Assembly: GCA_050330635.1 (NCBI GenBank)
Contig: JBHJNQ010000014.1
Span: forward strand, 10,357-74,356
DNA from: CADEDH01 sp050330635
GTDB taxonomy: Bacteria > Actinomycetota > Acidimicrobiia > Acidimicrobiales > SZUA-35
Length of the DNA: 64,000 nt
Reading direction: 5' to 3'
Below the pieces are notes generated by a model that was not told the DNA's origin, made no database searches, and worked only from the letters and a program-made list of their open reading frames with translations. Below are positions 26,159 through 35,240 of the stretch, in pieces; position 1 is the first letter of the stretch; each line of letters opens with the position of its first letter. A program made the translations under genes and the position numbers.

Positions 26159-27551
26159 AGCCGGAGTACGAGGGCTGGTCGATGGCGACCTGGTTGACCA
26201 CGGTGGTCCGCAGGTGGTGCACGAGCGCGGGGTCGTCGAGGCGAAGCTCCCCGCCCCGCAACACCGCCACCAGGCGGCGACGCAGGGTGTCGAGGTCGAC
26301 GTCGTGATCGGCGCCCAACAGGGCCGACAGCCTCGCTCGCTCCCCGGCCCGGTGGGCGGGAGCCAGGTCGAGCTCCCGGCGCACAATGTCGAGCGAGTTG
26401 GCCGCCACCCTGGCCATGAAGCTGGTCCGGCCCTGGGTGGCCCCCATCACGTCGTCGCGCAGGAAACGGGTGACGCTCACGACCAGTTCGTCGATCGACG
26501 GCATGTCGACCGACGACCCGGCCGCCGGGCCGGTGCCCTCGACCAGCTCGACCGGCCCGGGGATGAGCAGGTTGACGCAGTCGACCTGGCACTCCGAGGA
26601 ACGGCGGGCGATGCCCGGCCGCTCGACCGAGGGGTCGGGCCCGTTGCGCCAGTGGTCGCCCATCTTGAGGCAACCGATGGCCCACCAGAACGAGCCGAAG
26701 ACCTCCCAGAACCGCACATGGTCGGGGTCGACCGGATGGCCCGCCACCTCGGCGTAGCCGGCGAACAGGTCGTCGTAGTGGCCGAACCCGCCGACCGGGA
26801 GGTCGCGCCGACCGAAGCGCCACGAGTTCGTGCAGATCCAGCCCAGATCACGCATGGGGTCACCGAGGTGGCACACCTCCCAGTCGAGGACGCCGATCAC
26901 CCCCTCGGTGGGACTGATCATGAGGTTGCCGTTGCGGAAGTCGTTGTGGACGAGTCGGTGCCCCGTCTCGGCCGGGAGGTGCTCGAGCAGCCACCTGCCG
27001 GTGTAGTCGATCATCGGCACCGGGGTGTCGAACTCCTTGTAGGAGTCCCACATGCGGTGCACGAACTCCTCGGTGGTGAGGGTCTCCAGGTGGGGAGCGA
27101 GGCCGGTGGCCACCGGGTCGATGGCGTGGATGGTGGCCAGCACGCGGCCGCACCGGTGAGCCAGCGTCGGGCGGATGAGGTCGAGGTCGGGGGAGCGGAC
27201 GATCCGGGCCCCCAGGGTCTCGCCCTCGAGCCACTCCATCACGAAGCCCTCGCCGGCCCCGTCGGCCGGGTCGAGGATGGCGTGGACCTCGGGCTCCGGG
27301 ACGCCGGCGGCCCGGGCCACCTGCATGAGGCGGGCCTCGACGGCCAGCCCGGGCCGGCCCTCCACGTCCTCGGCCGTCCCTCCGGGGGCTCGGCGCAGGG
27401 CCAGGAGGCGCTCCTCTCCGCCGATCACCACCGTCAGGCGGTACGTCTCCTGACTCGCCCCACCCGAGAGCCGCTCGGCCGAGATCAGCTCGTCGAACCC
27501 GGCGATCTCACGGGCCAGGACCTTTTCGAGGGGGTTGACGAGGTCGTCCAT
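26136..27551 (-). CDS. Phosphotransferase (APH family) with additional C-terminal domain
   Basis: The first 340 residues are an APH-type kinase of the acyl-CoA-dehydrogenase-associated group: LSGGASQETYRLT, LVHNDFRNGNLMI and GVLDWEVCHLGDPMRDLGW. The last 120 residues form a separate helical domain (SIDELVVSVTRFLRDDV, AANSLDIVRRELDL) that often occurs alone beside such kinases and matches what I know as DUF6285. The 471-residue total therefore looks like a natural two-domain fusion. Function is unknown; related proteins occur in fatty acid or sterol gene sets. The 3' end overlaps the asparaginase gene tail to tail. Confidence 0.88.
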   Translation of the reverse strand: MDDLVNPLEKVLAREIAGFDELISAERLSGGASQETYRLTVVIGGEERLLALRRAPGGTAEDVEGRPGLAVEARLMQVARAAGVPEPEVHAILDPADGAGEGFVMEWLEGETLGARIVRSPDLDLIRPTLAHRCGRVLATIHAIDPVATGLAPHLETLTTEEFVHRMWDSYKEFDTPVPMIDYTGRWLLEHLPAETGHRLVHNDFRNGNLMISPTEGVIGVLDWEVCHLGDPMRDLGWICTNSWRFGRRDLPVGGFGHYDDLFAGYAEVAGHPVDPDHVRFWEVFGSFWWAIGCLKMGDHWRNGPDPSVERPGIARRSSECQVDCVNLLIPGPVELVEGTGPAAGSSVDMPSIDELVVSVTRFLRDDVMGATQGRTSFMARVAANSLDIVRRELDLAPAHRAGERARLSALLGADHDVDLDTLRRRLVAVLRGGELRLDDPALVHHLRTTVVNQVAIDQPSYSGFTAAIEV

Positions 27552-27609
27552 CCATCCGTGGTTAGCACGGGCGCATGCCGAGGGCGAGTCCGGTGGCCGC
27601 CGTCTCCGA

Positions 27610-28986
27610 TCAGCTCCCCTCGTCCTGGAACCGGGTGGCGATGCGGCGGTGGTCGGCCAGTCGATCGTCGAGCGCGGGGTGCACCAGCCGGCCCTCCTCG
27701 ACCAGCACCCGTCCGGCCACGATCGTGTAGTGGGCGGAGGTCGGTCCGCAACGAAGGAGGGCCTCCACGGGGTCGGACACGGCGCCGGCGAACGTCGGTC
27801 CGTCCAGTTTCCACAGGACCAGGTCGGCCGCCGAGCCGACGGCCAGGCGCCCGAGGTGCCCGGCCCGGCCCAGGCACCGGGCGCCGCCCTCGGTGGCCAT
27901 TGACAGGGCGCGGCGGGCGGTCATCGACGCCGGCCCGTCGAGCGATTTGGCCAGGAGCATCGCCAGCCGGGTCTCCTGCCAGAGGGAGCCCGCATCGGCG
28001 GACGACGACCCGTCACAGCCGATCCCGACCGCCACGCCGGCGGCCAGGAACCGGTTCACCGGGGCGATCCCGGAGGCGAGGATGAGATTGGAGCTGGGGC
28101 AGTGGGCCACTCCCACCCCGGCGGCTCCCAGCCGGGTGATCTCGTCGGCGTCGGGCCGGACGCAATGGGCCACCCAGCTCCGCGGTCCGAGCCAGCCGAC
28201 GTCGGTGAAGTGGTCCACCGGTCGACGGCCGAAACGCTCGAGGCAGAACTCGTCGTCCTCGGCGTTCTCCGCCAGGTGGGTGTGGAGCCGGACGTCGAGC
28301 CGCTCGGCCAGCTCGGCCGTGCGCGTCATCAGCTCGGGACTGACGGTGAACGGCGAGCAGGGGGCGAGTGCGACCTGGACCATGGCCAGCGGGTCGGGAT
28401 CGTGGAAGGCCGCCACCAGCCGTTCGGACTCGGCGAGGATGGCGTCCTCGTCGTCGCTGACCACGTCGTCGGGCGGTAGGCCACCGTCCTTCTGCGACAG
28501 GCTCATCGACCCGTGGGTGGGATGAAAGCGGAAGCCGAGGTCGCGGGCGGCGGCCACGGTGGCGCCGATGAGGTCGCCGGCCCCGGCCGGATGGAGGTAG
28601 AGGTGGTCGGTCGACGTCGTGCAGCCGCCGACGGCCAGTTCGGCCAGACCCACCCAGGCCGAGGTATAGGCGGCCTCCTCGTCGAGCCGTCGCCATAGGG
28701 GGTACAGGGTGCTCAGCCAACCGAAGAGGGGGGCGGCCGTCATCGGCGGGTAGGCCCGCGTCAGGTTCTGGAACATGTGGTGATGGGTGTTGATGAAGCC
28801 CGGTGTCACCAGGCAGTCGCCGGCGTCGATCCGGCGGCGGGCGGTGGGGGCGGCGGCCGGGTCGGTGCCGAGGGCGGTCACGACCCCGTCGTCGACGGCC
28901 ACCCAGGCCCCATCGAGTTCCCGCCCCTCGTCGTCGAGGGTGGCCACGGTGCGGGCATCGGCGATCAGCAGGTCGACATCGGTCAT
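27610..28986 (-). CDS. Amidohydrolase, 8-oxoguanine deaminase/AtzB-like
   Basis: This 458-residue metal-dependent deaminase has the metal ligands INTHHHMFQNLTR, LHTHLAENAEDD, WVAHCVRP and GCDGSSSADAG. The motif order and the HHHMFQNLTR segment fit the 8-oxoguanine deaminase and hydroxyatrazine hydrolase branch. It would remove an exocyclic amino group or chloride from a purine or s-triazine-like ring. The ATG at 28986 is the family start. It is monocistronic as far as can be seen, with a 250-base gap upstream. Confidence 0.9.
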   Translation of the reverse strand: MTDVDLLIADARTVATLDDEGRELDGAWVAVDDGVVTALGTDPAAAPTARRRIDAGDCLVTPGFINTHHHMFQNLTRAYPPMTAAPLFGWLSTLYPLWRRLDEEAAYTSAWVGLAELAVGGCTTSTDHLYLHPAGAGDLIGATVAAARDLGFRFHPTHGSMSLSQKDGGLPPDDVVSDDEDAILAESERLVAAFHDPDPLAMVQVALAPCSPFTVSPELMTRTAELAERLDVRLHTHLAENAEDDEFCLERFGRRPVDHFTDVGWLGPRSWVAHCVRPDADEITRLGAAGVGVAHCPSSNLILASGIAPVNRFLAAGVAVGIGCDGSSSADAGSLWQETRLAMLLAKSLDGPASMTARRALSMATEGGARCLGRAGHLGRLAVGSAADLVLWKLDGPTFAGAVSDPVEALLRCGPTSAHYTIVAGRVLVEEGRLVHPALDDRLADHRRIATRFQDEGS

Positions 28987-29097
28987 GGCCCGAGTGTGCT
29001 CGGCCCGCACCGCGTCGCGGTCGACCGCCGCCTCATTCGGACGACCCACGTGACCGACGTCTCGCCGGCATCCCCGCGACATGGGCCGGAAAACACC

Positions 29098-29131
29098 CCT
29101 GGGGGTATATCGTCCCTGGGGATATATCGTC
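29098..29131. repeat. Two tandem 17-bp repeats in an intergenic region
   Basis: CCTGGGGGTATATCGTC is followed directly by CCTGGGGATATATCGTC, one mismatch apart. The TATAT cores are AT-rich in otherwise GC-rich DNA. They lie about 110 bases upstream of the amidohydrolase start and near the 3' side of the M23 gene, so they may be a tandem operator or promoter element for the amidohydrolase gene. A looser repeat (CTGAACGGA / GTGAACGGC) lies about 65 bases further on. Confidence 0.6.
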
Positions 29132-29237
29132 GTTGTATCACGCCGACCCGGGAGTGGAGCGATAGTGGCGGAACCCGCGATCGGCCCCGACCGGCACTGA
29201 ACGGAAGTGAACGGCACCGACCGGCCCGGCTCGCCGC

Positions 29238-31517
29238 TCAGCCGTCGGTGCAGGCGACCGTCGCCTCGGCCGGTGGTGTGCCGTCCGATTCCGGGGTCGA
29301 CACCGTCGACGCGAGGACCGTGGTCGTGAGCGCCGGGGGCCAGGTCGTCGTGACCGCAAGCGACCACGACGTGGTGGTGGCTGCTGCGGCCGCAGCGGCG
29401 TTGACGCCCGTGATCCCTTCGTCCCCGCCGTCGCCGCCGTCCCCGGAGTCGCCACCGTCCGCGCTGTCTGCTTCGTCGGTCGAATACGGGGCACACGCCG
29501 GCGGTCCGGGCCCGGTGATCGCTCCGGCCGGTGGGGCTTCTCCGATGACGATCCGGTCCCCGGGCGCCCCGGCCGACGTCGTCGAGCCAGCGGAGAGGTC
29601 GGGGCCGATGCTGCTGCTTTCGGTGGGGGCCGGCGCCTCCGGAGTCGCGCTGTCCGTCGCACCGGTCGGATCGGCCGGGGTCGTGGTCGAGCTGGTGGTC
29701 GTGCCGCTCGGCGCAGTCATGGCGTCGGCCACTTGGACTGCAGGCTCCGTCGTGGTCGGGGCGGCGATGGTCGCTGGGGTTGCCGTTGTAGCCGGGGTGG
29801 CGGTGGCTGGCGTCGTGGACGAGGTCGGTCGCGTCGCTGGCGTGGTGGAGGCCGCCGGGCGGTTGGTCGTCGGCCGTGCCGCCACCGCCGCCGCCGGCCG
29901 GAAGGTGGTCGGTGTCGACGAGGGCGTCGACGAGGCCGGCCGGGTCGTGGTCGGACCGGACCGGGCGGTGATCCCGCCGGCCGGCGATCCCGATCGCCAC
30001 GGAGGCCCGGTGGGGCTCACCGGGCCGTCGCCGAGCACCAGGTCGACATCGGCGTCGGCCGTCGCCTCGGCCCCGGGGTCGCCGGGGCTGCTCAGGCGCA
30101 GCTCGACGTTCAGCTCCACCCCCGAACCCGAATCCGTGGCCGCCGCCAGCTGATCGAGCGGGATCCTGATGACCAGGTTGGCCATGTCCACGTCACCGTC
30201 CTCGTCGACGCTGAGCTCCACGTCGATCTGGCTCTCGCCGGCAGGTGCGGCCGCCACTGTCGCCGTTCCACCGTTGCCGGGCGGCGAGGCGACAGCGTCG
30301 ATGGGGCCCTGGCGGACGGTCTCGCCATCGACGTAGCCGAGCTCCGACGGGCCGTACCGTCCGCCGCCCCGGGGTGGGGCGGTGGGAAGGTCACCGTCCC
30401 GGGCCCCGACCACGACATCGACGAGGAGGCCGCCGTCGTCGAGGTGGGCCCGCCAGGCGGACAGCTCGTCGTCGGTGGGCAGCCGATCGGCGGCCGCCAG
30501 GTAGGCCCGGACGACGAGGAACGTCGTCCACGTGGCCACCCGGTGTTCCGGGGCCTCGGCCCTCATGGCGATCACCTCGGGTTCGATGTCGGCATCGGTG
30601 GGGGTCACGAGCGCCGCGATCATCGGCACGCCGTCGGCGGCACGGGCGTAGAGGGAGGGAGCCGTCTCGAGCTGCGCCCGGTCGGGAAGATGGCCGTCGA
30701 GAGCGAGTTGGGCCCGCAGGGTCAGACCCTGGGAGGAGCGCAGCTCGGGCGCTATGGCCAGGCTCGCCACCAGATGAGCCTCCTCGGTCCGGCCAGTGGC
30801 CAGCGCGTTCGTCCAGGCGTCGAGCTCGGCCCCCGTCGGGCCGCGACCGATGACGGCGACGTACCAGTCCTCGACCAACGGAGCCCACTCCTGACGCTGC
30901 TCCGGCGCTGCCACCAGGGCATCGAGGGCGACGGTGCGGCCCGCCGCCTCGGCTGCGGCCACGCTCGGGGTGGGGTTGATGGCAGGGGCACCCGGCGGGG
31001 CGATCTCGAAGTGGAGGTGCGGTGGCGTGGCCTCGGCGTTGCCGCTGTCGCCGAGGTACCCGACGACCTCGCCGGCCCGCACCCGATCGCCGACCCGTAG
31101 GTCGCCGGCGATGATCCAGCCCTGGGGATTGGCGCCGTCATCGGTCCCTGGCGTGTCGTTGTTGAGGTGGAGGTAGGTGTATCGCCAGCCGTCGTCGTCG
31201 GCGATGGTGATGCGGTTGCCGGCGGTGGTGGTGGCGTTGCGGCGCTCCGCCACCACCGTCCCGTCCACGGCGGCCACCAGCGGGGTCAGGCGGGAGGCGA
31301 AGATGTCGACCCCCTGATGGCGGCGGGTGCAGTCGTCCCGGCAGGCACCGAAGGTATCGGTGTACTCCGTGTGGCCGGCGACGGGGAAGACGATGGGGCG
31401 AAGCACGGCCGTGGCCGCTATCTCTGCCCCGGAGAGCTCGGGCGCGCCGGCCTGGGACAGGAGGGGGAGGAGTCCGGCCAACAGCACAGCGAGCGCACGG
31501 TGCGACGTGCCGGACAT
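29238..31517 (-). CDS. Secreted M23 family metallopeptidase with DUF4214-like domain and Thr-rich tail
   Basis: This 759-residue protein has an N-terminal signal peptide (SHRALAVLLAGLLPLLSQAGA). Next is a LytM/M23 domain with zinc motifs RRHQGVDIFA and HLHFEI (about residues 40-190). A segment resembling DUF4214 follows (VEDWYVAVIGRGPTGAELDAW). Then come acidic beta-type repeats (IDVELSVDEDGDVDMANLVI) and a long Thr/Ser/Pro/Ala-rich tail with acidic Gly/Asp repeats. It should act on peptidoglycan or as a surface protein; an intact HxxxD and HxH suggests activity. The start has an AAGGGGG ribosome site. Confidence 0.88.
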   Translation of the reverse strand: MSGTSHRALAVLLAGLLPLLSQAGAPELSGAEIAATAVLRPIVFPVAGHTEYTDTFGACRDDCTRRHQGVDIFASRLTPLVAAVDGTVVAERRNATTTAGNRITIADDDGWRYTYLHLNNDTPGTDDGANPQGWIIAGDLRVGDRVRAGEVVGYLGDSGNAEATPPHLHFEIAPPGAPAINPTPSVAAAEAAGRTVALDALVAAPEQRQEWAPLVEDWYVAVIGRGPTGAELDAWTNALATGRTEEAHLVASLAIAPELRSSQGLTLRAQLALDGHLPDRAQLETAPSLYARAADGVPMIAALVTPTDADIEPEVIAMRAEAPEHRVATWTTFLVVRAYLAAADRLPTDDELSAWRAHLDDGGLLVDVVVGARDGDLPTAPPRGGGRYGPSELGYVDGETVRQGPIDAVASPPGNGGTATVAAAPAGESQIDVELSVDEDGDVDMANLVIRIPLDQLAAATDSGSGVELNVELRLSSPGDPGAEATADADVDLVLGDGPVSPTGPPWRSGSPAGGITARSGPTTTRPASSTPSSTPTTFRPAAAVAARPTTNRPAASTTPATRPTSSTTPATATPATTATPATIAAPTTTEPAVQVADAMTAPSGTTTSSTTTPADPTGATDSATPEAPAPTESSSIGPDLSAGSTTSAGAPGDRIVIGEAPPAGAITGPGPPACAPYSTDEADSADGGDSGDGGDGGDEGITGVNAAAAAAATTTSWSLAVTTTWPPALTTTVLASTVSTPESDGTPPAEATVACTDG

Positions 31518-31970
31518 GGTTGGCCCCCTTCCATGTCGATGCGGTGCATACCTGTCGATGTTACGCATGGCGCTGCTTGTCAGCGGTGGTCCAAGTCTAT
31601 TTTCGCCGCCCGGCCACGTCGAGAGGGGGCCGGGAGGTTCGTGAAGGATGGTCGGTGAACACTTGGTGTCGGGAGGACCGAGCACAGGCGACAACGACGA
31701 TTCACGGACGGGCCGTTCGACCTGCCGAGAAAAAGAAATCTCGCGGCCACTCCCGGCCACAACGGCCGCCACCCCCGGTTCGTACCCGTCGCCGCCGTTG
31801 GGGAGGGTGTCGCCGCCTCCCGGCGGGCCGACCCCGATCGGGCTCGCGCCACACCGCTCGACGAGGCCCGGGCCGGCCGTACCACGGCGCGGTCAGCGCA
31901 TTGGAATGGTCCGGCGGGCCTCCTACCGTGGTCTTGCGAACGACAGCGGACCAGGTCCGCTCCGGAGCGC
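31518..31970. other. Intergenic stretch, no gene supported
   Basis: The stretch includes the M23 promoter side and a short A-rich patch (GAGAAAAAGAAATCTCG, which itself is a small inverted repeat, GAGA...TCTC). Short frames are present but have poor composition. Nothing else can be named. Confidence 0.5.
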
Positions 31971-32005
31971 AGCGGGTGAGGGGGACACGGCGGCCCTCAC
32001 CCGCT
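31971..32005. terminator. 12-bp perfect hairpin downstream of the DisA_N-domain gene
   Basis: AGCGGGTGAGGG and CCCTCACCCGCT form a perfect 12-bp stem with an 11-base loop, 32 bases past the stop of the minus-strand cyclase-like gene. A U-run is absent, as is common for actinobacterial terminators. It could also stop plus-strand transcription. Confidence 0.55.
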
Positions 32006-32036
32006 CACTCCCGCCGGGCTCGAGACGGGTCGACGC

Positions 32037-32975
32037 TCAGGCCGACGAGCCGAGCCGCTCGCCGCCCCGCAGGACAGAGACCGGGCCGTCCTCGCTCACG
32101 ACGATCACCGTGGCCTCCCGATCGTCGAAGCTGTAGCGGAGCGCCGAGGTGTGGCGGGTTCCCCGGTAGGCATCGACGGATCTCTCCGCCGTCGAGCTCG
32201 GAACCAGGCGGACCCCGAGCTGGCGCAGGATGCCCCGCTCGTCGAACACGGAGGCGCCGTCGAGCTGACCCAGCACGTGGTAGAGGGGCGCCAGGTCGGC
32301 CGGCCGCTCGATGCTGAACTCGGGCGGGGTGCCGTAGCGACGCTCGGCGCTGGGCAGCAGGCGGCCCCCGGTGCTGACGACGAACAGGGCACCCACCCCC
32401 CGGGCCGCCACGTCGTGGACGGCGAAGCGCAGGAGGTGGTCGAACACCCGGCGGTCGAGCGACCCGAGCGGGCAGCTCGTGAGGTCGAGCCAGCGCTTGA
32501 CGGGGGGCTCGAGATGCCATTCGATGCCGTCGAAGCGGAGCACCCCGAAGGCTCCGACGGCCCGCACCGTGCCGTTCGGGTGGCGTTGGACGAGGGCGGC
32601 CCCCGTGGCGTCGGCGAGGACGGTGAGGTCGCGTTCCGAGCCGACGCTCCGATCGAAGACGACCAGGTCGTTGATGCCGTCGTCGGTGCGGACGACCCAG
32701 CTCGTGATCCCATCGGCGAACCGACGGACCGTGGCGTCGCGCAGATCCTCCACCCGTCTGCTCCCGACGCCGAACCCGGCCACCTCACCCCACGAATCGA
32801 GGGAGCTCAGCGGTTCCACGATGGCCCCGAAGCTCGGCACCCGCCGTTCGTGGACCGGGGGTCGCAGGGCGTAGCTCAGTTCCCCGACGAGCGCAGGAGC
32901 CGACGTGGCCACGGCGAGGATCGTTGGGTCGATCTCATCGAGCTCCTCCGTCAGACGGCGTAGTCGACCGGTCAC
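32037..32975 (-). CDS. Diadenylate cyclase (DisA_N) domain protein with N-terminal sensor-like region
   Basis: The C-terminal 130 residues of this 312-residue protein form a DisA_N-type domain: LDGASVFDERGILRQLGV (DGA motif), YRGTRHTSALRYS (in place of RHR) and VVSEDGPVSVLRGGE. It would make c-di-AMP from ATP, or bind it if inactive. The N-terminal 170 residues have no named domain that I recognise with confidence, but resemble sensor modules paired with DisA_N domains. There is no DisA linker or helix-hairpin-helix DNA-binding part, so this is not canonical DisA. The GTG at 32975 follows GGAGGAGG, which strongly supports this start over longer options. Confidence 0.82.
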   Translation of the reverse strand: MTGRLRRLTEELDEIDPTILAVATSAPALVGELSYALRPPVHERRVPSFGAIVEPLSSLDSWGEVAGFGVGSRRVEDLRDATVRRFADGITSWVVRTDDGINDLVVFDRSVGSERDLTVLADATGAALVQRHPNGTVRAVGAFGVLRFDGIEWHLEPPVKRWLDLTSCPLGSLDRRVFDHLLRFAVHDVAARGVGALFVVSTGGRLLPSAERRYGTPPEFSIERPADLAPLYHVLGQLDGASVFDERGILRQLGVRLVPSSTAERSVDAYRGTRHTSALRYSFDDREATVIVVSEDGPVSVLRGGERLGSSA

Positions 32976-33350
32976 GGCCTCCTCCGAGTCTCTCTCCCGC
33001 CACCTGCGGCCCGGGCGGCGAGGGGCAGGATCAGGGGGAGCATCCGGGCGGCGACGGTCGGTGGGTGTGGTGGGCCATCCGGCCCGACGGTACGGGCCCG
33101 ACGCCGAGGATCCGACCTCCTCGGCGCTGCCGGGCCCCAGCCGGTGCGCCAAGGGTTGTTGATCGCCTATCGTGGCCAAGGTGCGCAATGCTCGGCGCTC
33201 CTTGGTGGCATTCACGGCGGCACGGACCGTGTCATCGACCGTGCCGCGGCGACGGCCAGGAACGACCTGGCCAACGGTGGGTCAGGCGGTCACCGGGCGG
33301 GAGCGGAGCGTGCGCGCAGGGGGCGAAGGCAGGAGCTTCGGCGGTTGTTG
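32976..33350. other. Divergent intergenic region, no gene supported
   Basis: This holds the promoters of the minus-strand cyclase-like gene and the plus-strand AlkZ-like gene. Frames crossing it are Arg/Gly-rich shadows. AGGAG at 33331-33335 is the likely ribosome site of the right-hand gene. Confidence 0.45.
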
Positions 33351-34439
33351 ATGGCACGAGACGAGCGTGACGACGATGCGACCTTGTCGTGCGGGCAGCT
33401 GAACAGGGCGCTCCTGGCCCGCCAGTACCTCCTCGACCGGGTGCCGGCGGCCCTGCCCTCCGCGCTCGAACAGGTGGCCGGTCTTCCGGCCCAGCATGGA
33501 TCGGCGTACGTGAGCCTCTGGGCCCGCATCGCCGGATTCGACCGGGACGAACTCACCGCCTGCCTCGAGGATCGGTCGGTGGTCCAGGCCACACTCATGC
33601 GCCAGGCCATTCACGTCGTGTCCCAGAGCGATTTCGTGATGATGTCGGCCGGGGTGAGGCGGGCCCGGCAGGCCTGGTGGCTCCGGGTCTCACGCAGTCG
33701 CGGTCTGTCCGAGACCGACTACCGGGTGCTGGCCGATCGCCTCACCATGTTGCTCAAGGAAGGACCGAAGACAAGGGGCGAGCTGCTCGACGAGATCGAG
33801 CGCTCGGGGTATCCCCGGCACGCTTTCGAGGGCGTGGTGCTGTGGCTCGACCTGGTCCGCGTCCCGCCCCCGGGTACGTGGGACCATCCCCAGGCCGACC
33901 TCTATGGCCTGGCGGTCGAGTGGGTGAACCCCACCCTCGGCCGGATCGACCAGGTGGACGAGTCGGCCGGACTGGATCTGCTGGTGCAGCGGTATCTCCG
34001 GGCCTTCGGTCCCGCCGGCCTCGGGGACGTGGCCTCCTGGGCCGGCGTGCCCGTCGCCGCCCTCGAGCCGTCGTCGGAGCGCCTCGATCTGCGCCGCTTC
34101 CGGGACGAACGGGGCGCCGCCCTGCTCGATCTCCCGTTCGGGCCCCTCCCCGACGGCGACACCCCCGTTCCGGTCCGCTTCCTCCCCACCTGGGACGCCG
34201 CCCTGCTGGTCCACACCCGCCGGGCCGGGATCGTGCCCGACCAGCTCCGAGACGAGCTGTACCGGGTGGCCAATCCGGTCGGCCACGGGGCATTCCTCGT
34301 CGACGGTTCGGTGGCCGGCACGTGGCGGGTGGTCGACGAAAGGGTCGAGATCACCGCCTTCGCCCCGATGGCGTCCCATGTCGAGGACGAGGTCCGGAGC
34401 GAGGCCGATCACCTGCGCCGCTTCCACCTCGGGCGCTGA
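33351..34439 (+). CDS. Winged-helix DNA-binding protein, AlkZ/YcaQ-like
   Basis: This 362-residue protein is of the HTH_42 family that includes DNA glycosylases acting on alkylated or crosslinked bases. Visible features are the Q-x-Q-like VAGLPAQHGSAYVSLWARI, LMRQAIHVVSQSDF, the LLKEGPKTRGELLDEI winged helix and the C-terminal FLPTWDAALLVHTRR with VDGSVAGTWRV. In AlkZ the catalytic motif is QxQ; here QHG replaces it, so glycosylase activity is uncertain. In-frame TTG codons directly before the ATG are alternative starts. Confidence 0.85.
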   Translation: MARDERDDDATLSCGQLNRALLARQYLLDRVPAALPSALEQVAGLPAQHGSAYVSLWARIAGFDRDELTACLEDRSVVQATLMRQAIHVVSQSDFVMMSAGVRRARQAWWLRVSRSRGLSETDYRVLADRLTMLLKEGPKTRGELLDEIERSGYPRHAFEGVVLWLDLVRVPPPGTWDHPQADLYGLAVEWVNPTLGRIDQVDESAGLDLLVQRYLRAFGPAGLGDVASWAGVPVAALEPSSERLDLRRFRDERGAALLDLPFGPLPDGDTPVPVRFLPTWDAALLVHTRRAGIVPDQLRDELYRVANPVGHGAFLVDGSVAGTWRVVDERVEITAFAPMASHVEDEVRSEADHLRRFHLGR

Positions 34440-34494
34440 CCGGTAGCACGATGGGCGACGGACAGGGTGGCGACCAGGATGGAGGGGCGGGAGG

Positions 34495-35240
34495 ATGCTG
34501 ATCGAATCGCTGCTCCCCCTCGGCAGGCTCGATCCGGGGCTGCGGGAGCCCGAGACCCCCCTCCACATCGCGGACTTCGCCACCGGGGCGGCGCAGGCCG
34601 AAGAGGTCGGGCTCGACGCCGTCCTGGTCGAGGAGACCAAGGACGACCCGTACCAACTCCTCGCCCTCGGTGCCGCCGCCACCTCCACCATCGGGCTGGG
34701 CACGTCGGTGGCCATGGTCTTTCCCCGGAGCCCCACCGTCACCGCCATGTCGGCGTGGTCGTTGCAGAAGCTCTCCGGTGGGCGCTTCGTCGGCTCCACC
34801 CGGTCTGCACCCCCGAGTTCATCGACGCCGAGGTCGTGCCGGCCCTTCGCAAGGGAGCGGCCCGGGCCGGACGATCCCTCGACGAGGTCGAGATCTGCAT
34901 GAAGCCGCTGATCGGTACCGCTCCCGACGAGGAAGCACTGGCCCGGGTGGCCGAGACCGTGCGGGCCAGGGTCGCCTTCTACCTGTCGACGGCGTCGTAT
35001 CGCCGGACGTTCGAGCTGCACGGCTGGGGGGAGTGGGCCCGGCGGGCGTCGGAGCCGTCCCGTCAGGGCCGATGGAACGAGCTGCCGCACACCGTGGCCA
35101 CGATCGCCACCCACGACCGGATCGCCGACCGGTTGCGGGGCCGCTACGGATCGCGTGTCCAGCGGATCGAGTTCTCGATCCCCGTCACCACGGCGGACGA
35201 GCGGGAGGTGCTGGCCAGCATCCTGGCGGCGTTGCGATGA
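34495..35240 (+). pseudogene. F420-type LLM oxidoreductase broken by an internal out-of-frame deletion
   Basis: The first 100 residues (MLIESLLPLGRLDPGLREPE to LQKLSGGRFV) are a normal N-terminus of the LLM class, with SVAMVFPRSPTVTAMSAW. Right after GGRFV the reading frame changes. From HPVCTPEFIDAEVVPAL, in another frame, the normal C-terminal third follows to the stop at 35240. The roughly 115 residues between, which should hold the cofactor-binding loop, are missing. The join is near 34795-34810. The original start has a GGAGG site. The 3' end still overlaps the next ATG (ATGA), a relic of translational coupling. Confidence 0.85.
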
